Assembly: GCA_028023455.1 (NCBI GenBank)
Contig: JAQFVV010012490.1
Span: forward strand, 3,846,576 to 3,910,575
Length of the DNA: 64,000 nucleotides
Source of the DNA: Epiperipatus broadwayi
Lineage: Eukaryota; Onychophora; Udeonychophora; Euonychophora; Peripatidae
Direction of reading: 5' to 3'
This document shows, one piece after another, positions 23,170-34,284 of the stretch. A program made the position numbers and the translations under genes. Each line of letters starts with the position of its first letter. Within the stretch, counting starts at the first letter, position 1. The notes under the pieces were generated by a model. That model was not told the origin of the DNA, did no database searches, and saw nothing but the letters and a program-made list of their open reading frames with translations.

Positions 23170-23720
23170 AACTGTCTTATAAACTCCCATATACAGATTA
23201 TCTTCAGCTTTACATTTAAAAGCGTGTGTTATGCTCCAATATTAGCTCATAAACTATTCCCTTTTTAATAGACAATTCATATGTTAAATCAGTTTCTGTT
23301 AACAATTGTTTTCTGTGCCTGTCTTCAGATATCTCCCACCAAAGTAGCTGATCCATATAAGAATTTCCTCAATAAAATCCCCATACCTGCAATCTTTTGC
23401 CAGTTCTCTCAAAGTTGAATTGTATTCTTTAATTTCCCCCCCCTAAGCTGTTTCCTATTCATTAAATTTAAATGAGCTATAAGGCAGGATGGACAAAAGC
23501 TAAAACATTCATTAAGCTTCCTTATTATTTGCTTATAAGGTACATCATCTGTTAACACAGGTTATATAACCTATTAACTATTTCAATAACTTTCCTATCT
23601 GAAAAGCATAAGACTAGAAATTTTTTTGCTTATTGTCCTCAATTCTATTCAATTTAAAAAGTTCACTTGTATTAGGTACAACGACCTCTTGGTAGTATTG
23701 CTTACATTGAACTTCAGAAT
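23170..23720 (-). pseudogene. Gypsy Gag, fossil
   Basis: Minus-strand text includes IKEYNSTLRELAKDCRYGDF (about 23380-23440) followed by IEEIL, and after a frameshift LLTETDLTYELSIKKGIVYE (about 23225-23290). This is the retrotransposon Gag pattern YNxxLRxLAxxCxFGxxxxExLRDRLxxG...LLxExDLTxxxAxxxA. The N-terminal part at 23440-23720 is weaker. It is separated from the zinc knuckle by the nested element. Confidence 0.75.
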
Positions 23721-24633
23721 ACAAATTTGTCCAAATGATATCATTTTGGTTTTTCCCTATAGCTAGGTTAAAATTTTAAATATCTTAACTCTTAATTTGA
23801 AAAGAAACCCCCTAAATTTCATGGAGCAAAAATAACAAATAATAATTTTAGAATCGATGGAGGACATTAATAATTCAGCAACTTAATATGCTTCTATGAT
23901 TTAATATATACAATTTAAAATATATTTACACAAAATGATATATACATGCTATTCTAAATAGATACAAACTATTCTAATTAAAATGATAATAAGATTGGGA
24001 CGATCTACTCAAGTCCCTAGTCGGCTTGTTAACCTTCAGTAGCTGAGATGCTGGGAATAAGATGTCCCCTGCTGGTTTTCTTCCACTGCTTCAGTTTCTT
24101 CCAAGTACGCTTCATAGACACAGGAGAAGAGCATGTTTTCTTTTCTGCTACAGTTTTTTTTATATTTTGGGGGTATTTTGTTCTTTCTGGAGTAATCTAG
24201 CTAATAGGGTGATTCAAAATGGTGATTGGCTTAGCAGTTCAAATTTGTATTTTGTAAATTTAATTAATATTTATTTTATACTAATGAAATATCTGAAATT
24301 ATCTCCTTTCAATAACAATTTATTTTACACACAAAGCAATTTAAATAAGGCATTTTAATTAATTTATTTAACTATTTCTTACTACAAATTTAAATCTCAT
24401 AAACTGTTTTATTTATTAGGTAAATATCAATTATGTATTTGGTTGCAGTTTTTTTAACACAAAGCAATCTCCAGTTATTTCTTACTGCAAATTTAAATCT
24501 CATAAACTTATTATTATTTAGATATATATTATTCAGTTAGCAATTAGATAATTATCAAATTGTAATTTCAAATATAGCTAAATAAAGGGCACTTCAGCAT
24601 TATATTTAATATATTTCTTAATAATATTAACCC

Positions 24634-24704
24634 TGTGTGGATTGGTGCAGTGATAGAGTGGCAAAATTTGGATTCAGGATCCACAGTTCATAACTCCAGC
24701 TCTA
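24634..24704 (+). repeat. tRNA-derived SINE-like fragment
   Basis: TTGGTGCAGTG (24642-24652) resembles a pol III A box and GTTCATAACTCC (24686-24697) a B box. Between them TGGAT-TCAGG-ATCCA forms an anticodon-arm-like hairpin with CAG in the loop. It is degenerate, so more likely a SINE head or tRNA relic than a working tRNA gene. No TSD was established. Confidence 0.4.
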
Positions 24705-24798
24705 TTATTTCTCTTGTTCAAAATTCTAATAAACTCCTGAACAATAAACCATTCAATTATTTTTGATAGTATGTTGGAGTATTTCCATCATCTATCAT

Positions 24799-24993
24799 TG
24801 ATAATATGTTGGAGTATTTTCATCATCTAATAGTAAATGTTGAATGTACAGAAAATTGTAAACTTTATTTAAACTTTTTAAATACAAACAATGTTTGTAT
24901 TTAAACCATGTTGGTATTTAAAAAGTTTAAATAAAGTTTAAAATTTTCTGTACATTCAACATTTAGATGATAGAAATACTCCAATATATTATC
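24799..24993. repeat. Hairpin MITE, about 80-bp inverted arms
   Basis: Arms at 24799-24887 and 24914-24993 are inverted copies (TGATAATATGTTGGAGTATT versus ATACTCCAATATATTATCA) with a short spacer that itself folds (AAACAATGTTT). The outer 35 bp of the left arm is also duplicated just upstream, from 24766. No coding sequence is present. Confidence 0.7.
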
Positions 24994-26474
24994 ACATCCA
25001 ATATATCATCATCACAAACGTTCAGGCAAATATTCAATTACTTTATCTATTATTTAAAATTTGGCTCAATTATTTGGAACTGTCACATAAAAAAAAAATA
25101 TTCAAAAAATCCAATCCTTATTTGCCAAATATTCTAAATATAATCATTTTATTGAGAGTTTAACATTTCCTTGGTGTAAAGAAGAAAAATCAGGAGACAT
25201 TACATATTTATATAAGATCTCCAAATTTACAATTATCTCAGATATACTTTCAAATATATGCTCCAATCTCCCTCAATATTATACTAGATCACATCCAAAC
25301 TATGTGTGGTATCTTTCTTACCATTTTTTTCCTTTTCTTTATACTTCTATATGTTTAATGATAAGGTTTTTCTATTATTATTATTATTATTATTATTTTG
25401 ATGTCGATTCTATAATTGACCATTGGTTGTTGTTTGCATTTTAAATAAAAGTGAATTGAGTTATTTATTTTTAAATTTTTTTCTAAGTTTAAATTTGTTT
25501 TTATTTGTTTTAATAGACTTCTTTTAGTTTTTTTGTCTAGTTTATTTTTTAGTATAACATCATTTTTATGTTAGTATCATTAAATTTAGGTCCAAATATT
25601 TGTTTTTTTTTTTTGTACGTAGAAGAATACATGACTTTTTATTATTATATTTATATATTTAGCTTACTATTTATTAAATTTTCATTTTGCTTATATAGTA
25701 TTAATTTTCTTCATTCTGCATTTATTATATCATTTCATATACTCTATTTACATTACAGTTATTATTATTTTTATCTATGTTTGCATATTTATTAGCAAGT
25801 ATATCTAAAACATGTAGGGGTTTTTTTTTTTCATTTTTTATTTATATTGATAATATAATTATTTATTGTATTTGTTATTTTCATATTAGTAGCTTTTGTT
25901 CCTGTAAACTTTATTGTTATTTTTATTTTCAAATTTTTTTTCCTTGTGAGTTTTATTGGATATTTGATTAGCAATTATTAGCATATCCTGTGTTTGAATC
26001 TTTTCTGTACACTGTAGTTTTTATTGCAATTTAAATTCTTTAAATATTTGTACTCTAAAAAAATAATCTTATCTATTTTATTGTATTGTAAATTTTCATT
26101 TATATATCATTTAAATTTTCAATTAAAAATATTTGTATAGCTGTCATTTTGTTAAAAATCAAAAACTAATCGTTTACGTAAAAATAATTACTTCCATGTG
26201 AGATTTTTTCCAAAATTTTTCTTGTACATATTTCTTAGTATTCCTATTAATAAACATTTTTAATATGGTATTTTTTTAAATTCAAATGTTAAGACTGATA
26301 ACAGAAATTTGTTACATATATTCTTAATTTGAAATGTTTAATCTTGTTTTCATTTTTGAAAATTTTAATTTATAAATATTTTTATTTTTTTCTGTTGCTT
26401 CATTCTTCTATAAAACATCTATTCTTTATCATAAATGATTCTTTATTTTTCATTCATATATTTTTTTATATATA

Positions 26475-27341
26475 CAGACGGTCCTCTACTTTCATACCTA
26501 ATTACTTTTTGAAATGCGTATGAAAGTTGAAATATACAAAAGTAAAACAATGTAAAAAAACCACCAAAAAGGATTTTCAAAATACATGTCTATATATATA
26601 TTTCTGCTAAATATTATGCTTCTATTTTTAAAAAAAAGTTCAAAGAATTCGTAGTATATAATACATTTTCATACTTTGAAAATATTTTTGATCTAAAATT
26701 TTTTTATTTTAATTAGTAAAAGTGAGGTTAAATACAGTGTATAGACACATGTGACACAATCATATACGTATAAGATCTAGACAAATAACATTAAAAAAAG
26801 TTTAAAATCATAATAAAGATTAACTTGACAGTGTCTAAATTTGGAAATATTCTTTAATTTGTTCTTGTTTTTCACAATTGAACATATTGTCAATTGGCTT
26901 AAATTATATGGACGATCAAGTGAAGCAAAAGATTCATCATCTTCATTTTGATTATATGAAGATTACAAGATCTTGATTTCTTTTTGTTCATATCAACACT
27001 GCTGTTTTTTTTTGTTTTTCACTCATGTTTATGAATTAATAAGGCAAATTTTTTCACGAAAACAGAAATGTACATAAAGTAAACATTCTAACATAAACTA
27101 ACACAATTTATCAACACGTGCGCTAACTCAAAACGCCCTTACTCAAGACTAAACATGTGATGCTGAAAATGGATATGATTAGTGTCAGAAAGAGGGGAGG
27201 AATTGTGATTAATAGTCCATAAGAAAGGGAGAATCATTATATAAAAGTATGTCCACTTTTGTCATATATATCAATAAAAACCTAAAGTACAAAATACTGA
27301 ATTGTACAAAAGTAGAATATATGAAAGTAGAGAACCACCTG
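26475..27341 (-). mobile_element. pogo/Tigger-type DNA transposon relic, TA TSD
   Basis: Inverted ends CAGACGGTCCTCTACTTTCA (left) and CAGGTGGTTCTCTACTTTCA (right, inverted) lie between TA dinucleotides at 26473-26474 and 27342-27343. CAGxxGGTCCxCxACTT ends with TA duplication are typical of Tigger/pogo elements. On the minus strand near 26840-26900 the text YNLSQLTICSIVKNKNKLK resembles the CENP-B/pogo-type DNA-binding helix-turn-helix (xLxxSTVxxIxKNKEKI). The rest of the transposase is missing or unreadable. Confidence 0.75.
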
Positions 27342-28439
27342 TATTCTCTAATAATTATCTTTTTTTAAAAACTACACTAATAAAATTATTTAATTTTATA
27401 TTTTTTTCATTTAGATAAAAATTTCAAATCAAACTTGAAATGTTTCTTTTCAAGTAGTAATCAGTCTTGTGAGCCACTCAATTATTGGACAGTAAAGGAT
27501 GCTAGCGAATATTAGCTAGAGAATAAACAAAAAAAAATTCTCACTCCTAGCAGTTAACTAGCCTAGTGAATATCTTAGTTCCCTTCATTATTTCTCTGAT
27601 AAATATCTAGATAGACCTTTACCTTGCAGTGAAATATTTAAAACTGTTTTAATTTTTAACTTACATTAAGAAACTTTTGAAAAACAAAAAACAACCATAA
27701 TGTTTAATGAAAATTTTCTATTACTATCCTGAAAAGCCATAAAATGATCTCCTATGATTTTGGAAATGGCTTTTCAAACTAGACTGAACATTTATTTTTG
27801 TGGTATTACTTATTAATAAAATGCAAATTAATTTAAATAATACCAATACAATATTACATGATTATCAAGTTTATTACATTAATAAGAGCATTTTCCCTCC
27901 CTGAAATATCTATTGTCAGTATAATTTATCAATAATTACTATTATTGTAGTGTGATTTAATCGAGCAAATTATTTCAGACATTTATCATTATCAATAAGA
28001 ATTTGGGATTTTTTTGAATTTCAAGATAAAAACTTGATAAGAAATAGGAATTAAAAATAGCTGTCAGATACATAGTTACACTGATTCTAGTATTGAATCT
28101 TATGTCTTGATTACTTAAAGCAAAAGCCAGTAACAATCTGAGGAATTGGGATTAAATTGTGCTATCATCTGGCAATCAATATAATTCATAAAGAAAATTT
28201 AAAGTAAATAAAAATTGATGATTAAAAATAGTGTTTATACATATTATGTAAAGAGGACACCAATCACATTGATCAAGAAAAGTTTCATAATATGGAAAGT
28301 TAATTATGAGGGGTGGGTAAAAAAAAAAAAAAATAGCAAGTTGGTTAGAAAAAAAGTAGATTTACTAAAAAGAATATAAAAATAAAAAAAAGTTTGAAGT
28401 TACATAAGATTAAAAATAATATAAAATATTAAAGAATGA

Positions 28440-28900
28440 ATGATAATATTAGAGTGAGTTTACTTGGTGCAAGGACAGGAGCTTTAGATATCAGGAAAAA
28501 AAATGCAGTGAGCATTTGCATTATAGATGTAATTTATGTGAAGATGGGGATGAAGTATTGAACACATATTTTTGGAGTGCACAATGTAGAAATGGAAATT
28601 AGAATAAAATATTACAAAAAGATAGAAATTTAAAGATAAGAAAGAGGTAGAGATTTTATAATTTATTTTGATTAGATCTTTGTGACAAAATTGGAGGACA
28701 AGATAGTGAAATCAACAAAATGACTTTTATTAAAATAGGATAGTGGGAGAAAAACAAAATAAATCAGGACTAGAAAAATAAATAGATAATAAAAAAATAA
28801 AAGAATTTATTATGGTATGTAAGGTTTTGGAAGGAAGGAATGTTTATTGTGATTTACAAGTTCCTGGACATATAACCTATGCAGAAAAATTCTGATTTCG
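28440..28900 (+). pseudogene. LINE C-terminal fragment
   Basis: Plus-strand text SLLGARTGALDIRKKKCSEH then LHYRCNLCEDGDEVLNTYFW matches the same C-terminal zinc-finger-like LINE region as at 4.7-5.7 kb (LLFKAQTGSLAIRKY ... CKFCKKS). It is broken soon after. The clade is not determined. Confidence 0.55.
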
Positions 28901-29341
28901 TTTAAGAAGAAACTATTTTACATTACATCATATACTTTTGTTAATAATATTAGCTTTGAGTGATGCTATGTTAATAATGTTACTAAAATGTGTAGTTACT
29001 GACTTAGTGTGAGATATAACACAATTATACAAGCAGGTTAATGAAATTTAAAATCTTAGGGTTTTTAAAATTTCATAGGAAAAACTTGATAATAAAAAAG
29101 GAATTAAAAGTAATTATCAAATATATAACTGCACTGACTTCAGCTTTCGATTTTAAATTCTCATTGATAAAGTAAAAGCGAGAAAATGATTTGGGAATTA
29201 AATAGTTTAAATAACTCAGAAAAAAATAAATAAGTAAATGAAAATGTTTGAAAAATTGTATTTGTTAAGCAGAACTTGCTAAGCATGATAATATCTGATA
29301 ATACACTTAAAATATATTATTTGAAAGATAAAACTAAGTAC

Positions 29342-29395
29342 CGGCTAGTGTTCCTCCAGTTCCTGTTCCAAATACCACAGCATTAACTTTACCAT
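29342..29395 (-). CDS. Cysteine synthase-like gene, GTGTGG exon (54 bp)
   Basis: The exon starts with the last two bases of an asparagine codon split across the 23-kb intron and ends with the first base of a glycine codon. It encodes (N)GKVNAVVFGTGTGGTLA(G). GTGTGGT is the glycine-rich loop that binds the PLP phosphate in fold type II enzymes, the strongest single signature in the gene. The acceptor is TTTTTAG next to 29395 on the minus strand; the donor is GTACTT at 29341-29336. The loop is intact, consistent with a functional enzyme. Confidence 0.95.
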
Positions 29396-29566
29396 CTAAA
29401 AATTAAAAAAAACAAACAGGTTTATAATTGTTTTTACAACAATTAAAAAAAAAAATTAAATAACATAAAATTTGATTTAATAATATATGGGTAAGACACA
29501 GCAGTAGAGATTAAAGGATCAAGAAGCTTGTATTATCAGTCGATTAATAACTATATATATATATAT

Positions 29567-31834
29567 TGTAACCGGACCCCCATACAACCCTTTTATTACA
29601 TCAGTTGTAACAATTTTCTGATGAGCATGCTGCAGGAAGGAACTATCAATTGGCATTCCCAATGCAGATGTAAACGCCCCCTACAACAATATTTCCTGCT
29701 CATCAGAGGATGTAGTACCATAGAGACTGGAAGCATCTAAACATTTCTATGTTTGGTTTTCCAAACAGCGCCATTAGAGTTCCGTCTCACTACAACCTGA
29801 CTTGCCTAGGTCTAGTTATGCCAGACGTAGCTCAGAAGGCATGAGATTCTCATGAACAAGTGCTATAACTGATGAGTGATGCAATAAAACAAAACAGAAT
29901 TGGACAACTGGATAACCAATTTAATTTTTAGTAACAAAAAATTTTATTAAATAACAATTAATTTGCAATTTCTAACGAAGTTCATTTCTATCCACATGAT
30001 AACTCATTTTCATTTTACTTATGAAAGAGTTAGAAGCAGTTCTTTTTTTTATCAATAGTTCATTTACAAATTCATTTATGAGAAGAAGTTTGGAAACAGT
30101 CTAATTCAACAATAGTTCATTTTTGAATTCCTTTATGAGAAGAAGCTTGGAAATATTCTAATTCAACAATAGTTCATTTTGAATTCATTTATGAGAAGAA
30201 GCTTGGAAATATTCTAATTCAACAATAGTTCATTTTGAATTCATTTATGAGAAGAAGCTTGGAAACATTCTAATTCAACAATAGTTCATTTTTGAATTCC
30301 TTTATGAGAAGAAGCTTGGAAATATTCTAATTCAACAATAGTTCATTTTGAATTCATTTATGAGAAGAAGCTTGGAAATATTCTAATTCAACAATAGTTC
30401 ATTTTGAATTCCTTTATGAGAAGAAGCTTGGAAACATTCTAATTCAACAATAGTTCATTTTGAATTCCTTTATGAGAAGAAGCTTGGAAACATTCTAATT
30501 CAACAATAGTTCATTTTTGAATTCCTTTATGAGAAGAAGCTTGGAAATATTCTAATTCAACAATAGTTCATTTTGAATTCATTTATGAGAAGAAGCTTGG
30601 AAACATTCTAATTCAACAATAGTTCATTTTGAATTCCTTTATGAGAAGAAGCTTGGAAATATTCTAATTCAACAATAGTTCATTTTGAATTCATTTATGA
30701 GAAGAAGCCTAGAAGCAGTCAAGCATTTATGATTTATACAGCATTTCATTATTTTATGAATTATTACTGATTGGTAGACATTTAAACTCAGCAATTCTTG
30801 GTTTGTGGAGCATTTATCATTTGGTAATTGAAGCATTTATAATTTAGTCAAATATAAAGGTATATTCATACACATAAACTCTGTTACATTACCCAGATAG
30901 AAGTAATATGCAATTGAAGCATTTCTAATCCATATAGTAAATACGTTCAAATATTTTTATAAATAAACTTGCGTATAGCTATTTCATAACTTCACTTTAT
31001 AACGTATGATAAACATGTTCTAATATTTTATAAAACAAATTCTATGTAATTATTTCATAACTTCACTTTATAACGTATGATAAAGATGTCTTAATATTTT
31101 ATAAAACAAATTCTATGTAATTATTTCATAACTTCACTTTATAACGTATGATAAAGATGTTCTAATATTTTGTAAAACAAATTCTATGTAATTATTTCAT
31201 AACTTCACTTTATAACGTATGATAAAGATGTCTTAATATTTTATAAAACAAAATTTATGCAACCGTTTCATAACTTCACTTTATAACATATGATAAAGAT
31301 GTTTAAATATTTTATAATATAATTACCTTCCAGTTTTGCAGTCTAGTTTACTCAAAAAGAGGGCGGGCCATTTCATCTATTTAGCATTATCTTGGGAAAA
31401 TCATGGCACAGCATGGAGAGAGTGAAGCCGCTAATTTACCCCATTATCATTATAATTCCTCTAGCAAAGCTTTCTTTTTCCATTTTCACGTTTTGTTAAA
31501 GCTATATTTTAATGTGTCAAAAGAATTAAGTAATACATTTTTTTAAAAAAAACATTTAATATGTTCTGCCTCTCTGTGTAAGACAAGAGAAAAAAAAATT
31601 CTTTTTTTCCGACGACGTGCCTAATTTGCCTACTGACTCATTTTCTAAATGGGGGAGGAAGGATCATTTGAAAATATACACATCATTTCAGTGTTAGAAG
31701 TTATAGATCAAATTTTTCTAAAAAAAAAAATATCAGATAGACTTTTTCATACGTTCGCTGTTTTTTTAAGATGTGAGGGAAAAATAGTTTTTTTTTAAAA
31801 TATGTATCCATGTGAAACAAGCATGCTTGTTTCA
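29567..31834 (-). repeat. 3' LTR (copy 1, 2268 bp) of the non-autonomous element
   Basis: This LTR ends in TG and CA on either strand. It includes a 56-bp minisatellite (about 30057-30706, some 11-12 copies with GAGAAGAAGCTTGGAA) and a 71-bp tandem repeat (about 30983-31330, five copies with CATAACTTCACTTTATAACG). It differs from the other LTR by fewer minisatellite copies, a 19-bp segment (ATAAACTCTGTTACATTAC region near 30885) and scattered bases. An LTR over 2 kb is long for the class; much of the length is tandem repeat. Confidence 0.85.
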
Positions 31835-31836
31835 TT

Positions 31837-31848
31837 ACCCCCCACCAA
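31837..31848 (-). promoter_or_regulatory. Polypurine tract before the 3' LTR
   Basis: On the minus strand GGTGGGGGG followed by TAA lies directly before the LTR start TGAAACAAGC. That is the position and composition expected of the primer for second-strand synthesis. Confidence 0.6.
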
Positions 31849-32593
31849 ATTTTGGGATGAAATCGCCTGGAAGTACGATTTCATTCCATATATACTATAC
31901 ACATCATTTCTCAGTACTGCTTGGTTTTAGATGTGCTGATGAATGGGTAAGATGAGCTGGAAAAGTGAATACATGAACTATAGCCTCCAATGCCGGAACA
32001 AATAGATGGCCAAGCACAAACTACCAGTACACACTGCCCCATGATGTCACGAGAAAATATCTCATTTTTAAGCACTACCTCTCTTGTACCTAGAAGCATC
32101 ATCCAACCAAGAGCAGGAGGCAGAGAAAAAAAAACAATTTGGCACTCAGCCAACCCTGCTCAGCTTCTGTGAGTCTTAGGGGCTATCATTTGGCCTATTC
32201 ATGAGACCAAGGCCTATACATGAGACCTATATATACGCACTGCTGGACTACTCTTGGAGCACAACATCCAGGTCTGGATAGTGCCGAGCATATACTTCGG
32301 AGCATCATAACACAATGCATCCAAGCAGCTCCGCTCAATCATCCACCATCTCAACATGAAAAACACAAGTTCATGCATCACTACATCACACTCACAAACT
32401 TTTTCCATCAGCTATCTCTATTTTATTCTGAATTATAACTGCAACCTGGTTTGGGAGACTGAGGATCATGATCAGTTCTCCTATAGTCCTCTTTTGTATT
32501 ATGAGGTGACATACTTCTGGATCATCTTTTTGTTGAAAATTTATCATGTTTAACATTACTGTGGTGTCTTGCTTCTTCACTTCTGTATTTTCT

Positions 32594-33880
32594 TTAGAGA
32601 TCCTTGTTACTGTTTGATCTTCTAATTATACGCGTCCGATATGGACCATGAACACCATCTGTGGATTTTCTCCTGTTCCTCTTCCATGGTGGTACTTCAT
32701 TTTTATATAAAAGTTTCTTTTTAAATGGTTCTTCTGCCATAGTAATTATTTTTTTGGTATTTGTAAAGGTTTCTTGTTGCTTAATTTCTTTCACACTGAT
32801 AAATCCCGAGTTTTCAGATTCCTTTTTGGTGTCTTTTCCTGCGTAAGCAACTATATTTTTAATAACTGTCTTTATATATTTTTTTTCTGTACTCAATTTT
32901 TGATTTGAGTTTATTAAGCTTTTGTTTATAATTTTTATATATGGCTGAGGACTAACACACTTTTCTTTCCAATTTATGGTTTCTTTCTCTATCTCTGTTA
33001 CTATTTCATAGCATATATCAGACAATTTTTCTGAAACATTTTCTTCTATATTGGACAGTTCCTTAGTTATATGAGAATTAAGTTTTTGATTATGTTCATT
33101 TTCATGTTTTTCATCTTCTTGAAGATCAGAAGATTTTAATTTTGCTTTATTAGATTTATTTTCATCCATTTGAAACTCTTTTGCTGTGTTTGATATTTCA
33201 GTTTCAGCTTCTGTATATACTGCTTCTTTCTTTTCAATTTTAGAGGTATATTCCACAATCAGAAGTTTTCCTGAAGGTAGACTGACAATTTCAAGATCAC
33301 CCTTTGTAATTTCAATTTCTTCCTTTTTAACAATCTCAAATTTTGCTTCATCAGTACTAGGATATTCAATTTGTGATTCCTTTAAAATATCTTTGGTTGG
33401 AAATTCCAAAGTTTCCTCCTCATCCAATTTTTTAGACTGAATTATTTCCTTTATCAACTGGTTGAACTTTTCATTCTGATTTTCCACTGCTTCCATAATT
33501 TGTTTTTCTATTCTTTGGTTTACTTCTATTGCTTGCTTGTTATCTTCTTCTCTCTGTTTGATATCTTCTTCTCTTTGTTTATCTCTTTTTTGGTTATCTT
33601 CTTCTCTTTGTTTGTCTCTTTTTTGGTTATCTTCTTCTCTTTGTTTATCTCTTTTTTGGTTATCTTCTTCTCTTTGTTTGTCTCTTTTTTGGTTATCTTC
33701 TTCTCTCTGTTTGATATCTTCTTCTCTTTGTTTGTCTCTTTTCTTTTGGTCTGCTTTTATAATTTCCAATAACTGGGCTAATGTAGATGTCTCCCCTGTT
33801 TTCTCTGATTCCTCATCTGCTTTAGCTTCTTGTTTATCTTCTTTCTCAGGAGGATCCTCTATGCTTTCTGTATTCATCAT
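32594..33880 (-). CDS. Coiled-coil protein of the LTR element, possibly Gag-derived (428 aa)
   Basis: This uninterrupted ORF of 428 codons starts with tandem Met (MMNTESIEDPPEKED) and is the only large ORF between the two LTRs. Residues about 35-50 read TLAQLLEIIKADQKK, like the start of many Gypsy Gag proteins. About residues 47-115 are a highly charged repeat of 11 residues (RDKQREEDNQK with variants EEDIKQREED), predicted as a long helix or coiled coil. The middle is acidic and lysine-rich with a short hydrophobic piece (SLPSGKLLIVEYTSK). The C-terminus is strongly basic (PPWKRNRRKSTDG, RTRIIRRSNSNKD), suited to nucleic acid binding. No zinc knuckle or catalytic motif is visible. Function is unassigned; a packaging protein is the simplest idea. 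Confidence 0.7.
   Translation of the reverse strand: MMNTESIEDPPEKEDKQEAKADEESEKTGETSTLAQLLEIIKADQKKRDKQREEDIKQREEDNQKRDKQREEDNQKRDKQREEDNQKRDKQREEDNQKRDKQREEDIKQREEDNKQAIEVNQRIEKQIMEAVENQNEKFNQLIKEIIQSKKLDEEETLEFPTKDILKESQIEYPSTDEAKFEIVKKEEIEITKGDLEIVSLPSGKLLIVEYTSKIEKKEAVYTEAETEISNTAKEFQMDENKSNKAKLKSSDLQEDEKHENEHNQKLNSHITKELSNIEENVSEKLSDICYEIVTEIEKETINWKEKCVSPQPYIKIINKSLINSNQKLSTEKKYIKTVIKNIVAYAGKDTKKESENSGFISVKEIKQQETFTNTKKIITMAEEPFKKKLLYKNEVPPWKRNRRKSTDGVHGPYRTRIIRRSNSNKDL
33540..33740 (-). repeat. 33-bp coding minisatellite
   Basis: An in-frame tandem repeat of 33 bp encodes the 11-residue RDKQREEDNQK unit within the 428-residue ORF, about five to six copies. Repeat-number change would alter protein length without breaking the frame. 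Confidence 0.85.
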
Positions 33881-34163
33881 TTTTTTTTGTTTTTGATCTG
33901 GTTTTCATCAATATTTTATTCTAGTTTAGTGGTATTTTTTTTATTTCAACTTTAATAAGCTTCTCTCTCCATCCACACCATGACTTTACTCCATCTTCTT
34001 TAAAATGCCTGTTTTATTCTCTATGCCATTCATTTTTGTGTTTTTCTTTTAAACTTTTATTTTTCCACCCTTCCTGAACAAATCACATCACTGCATCATA
34101 TGCACTGTTCATATCACAGAATCGTGATCTGCTTATGCCTATGAGTAGGCTAGCTAGATCGGA

Positions 34164-34284
34164 CCTCACAGTAGGGCGGCAAATTAACCGGCCTATGCCA
34201 GATAAGGCCTCACAGTAAGGCGCCAAATGTAACCGGAGCCTATAGGTAGGTTAGCCAGGTAAAGCCTCACATTTGGACGCCAAA
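34164..34284 (-). promoter_or_regulatory. Primer-binding-site region, triplicated
   Basis: Next to the 5' LTR, minus strand, a segment joining the LTR end to a primer-site-like sequence is repeated about three times: TTTGGCGTCC with GTGAGG (34284-34265), TTTGGCGCC with GTGAGG (34227-34208) and TTTGCCGCCC with GTGAGG (about 34183-34164). Each is preceded by CCGGTTA(CA), the LTR terminus. TGGCGCC-type sequences are common tRNA primer sites. Only the copy touching the LTR is correctly placed. Confidence 0.6.

Larger units (their letters stand above)
18550..23800 (-). mobile_element. Decayed Gypsy-type LTR retrotransposon
   Basis: Read on the minus strand, from high to low coordinate, the order is Gag, nucleocapsid zinc knuckle, protease, reverse transcriptase, RNase H, integrase and post-integrase tail: the Gypsy order. 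All parts carry stops and frameshifts. A terminal-inverted-repeat element is nested at 21694-23119, between Gag and the zinc knuckle. LTRs were not identified. The 24000-24200 stretch, richer in GC than its surroundings, may belong to the element's 5' part. Confidence 0.85.
11529..29341. other. Intron (17.8 kb) packed with transposons
   Basis: This intron separates the 54-bp exon (29342-29395) from the 62-bp exon (11467-11528); the donor GTACTT is at 29341-29336. It holds an RTE LINE with inverted 5' half, ribozyme array B, a mariner fossil, a Gypsy element, a nested terminal-inverted-repeat element, a SINE-like tRNA relic, a hairpin, a pogo/Tigger relic and a LINE tail, all listed separately. 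Stretches 11529-12050, 17520-18420, 25020-26470, 27345-28440 and 28905-29340 are AT-rich with nothing recognised. Confidence 0.8.

Noticed and set aside
25568-26523. Several plus-strand ORFs of 64-75 codons rich in Phe, Ile and Tyr
   Set aside because: They arise from T-rich low-complexity sequence and have no start context, domain or conservation signal.
33500-33896. Plus-strand ORFs of 90 and 119 codons rich in Leu, Ser and Phe
   Set aside because: They are shadows of the 33-bp coding repeat of the minus-strand 428-residue ORF.
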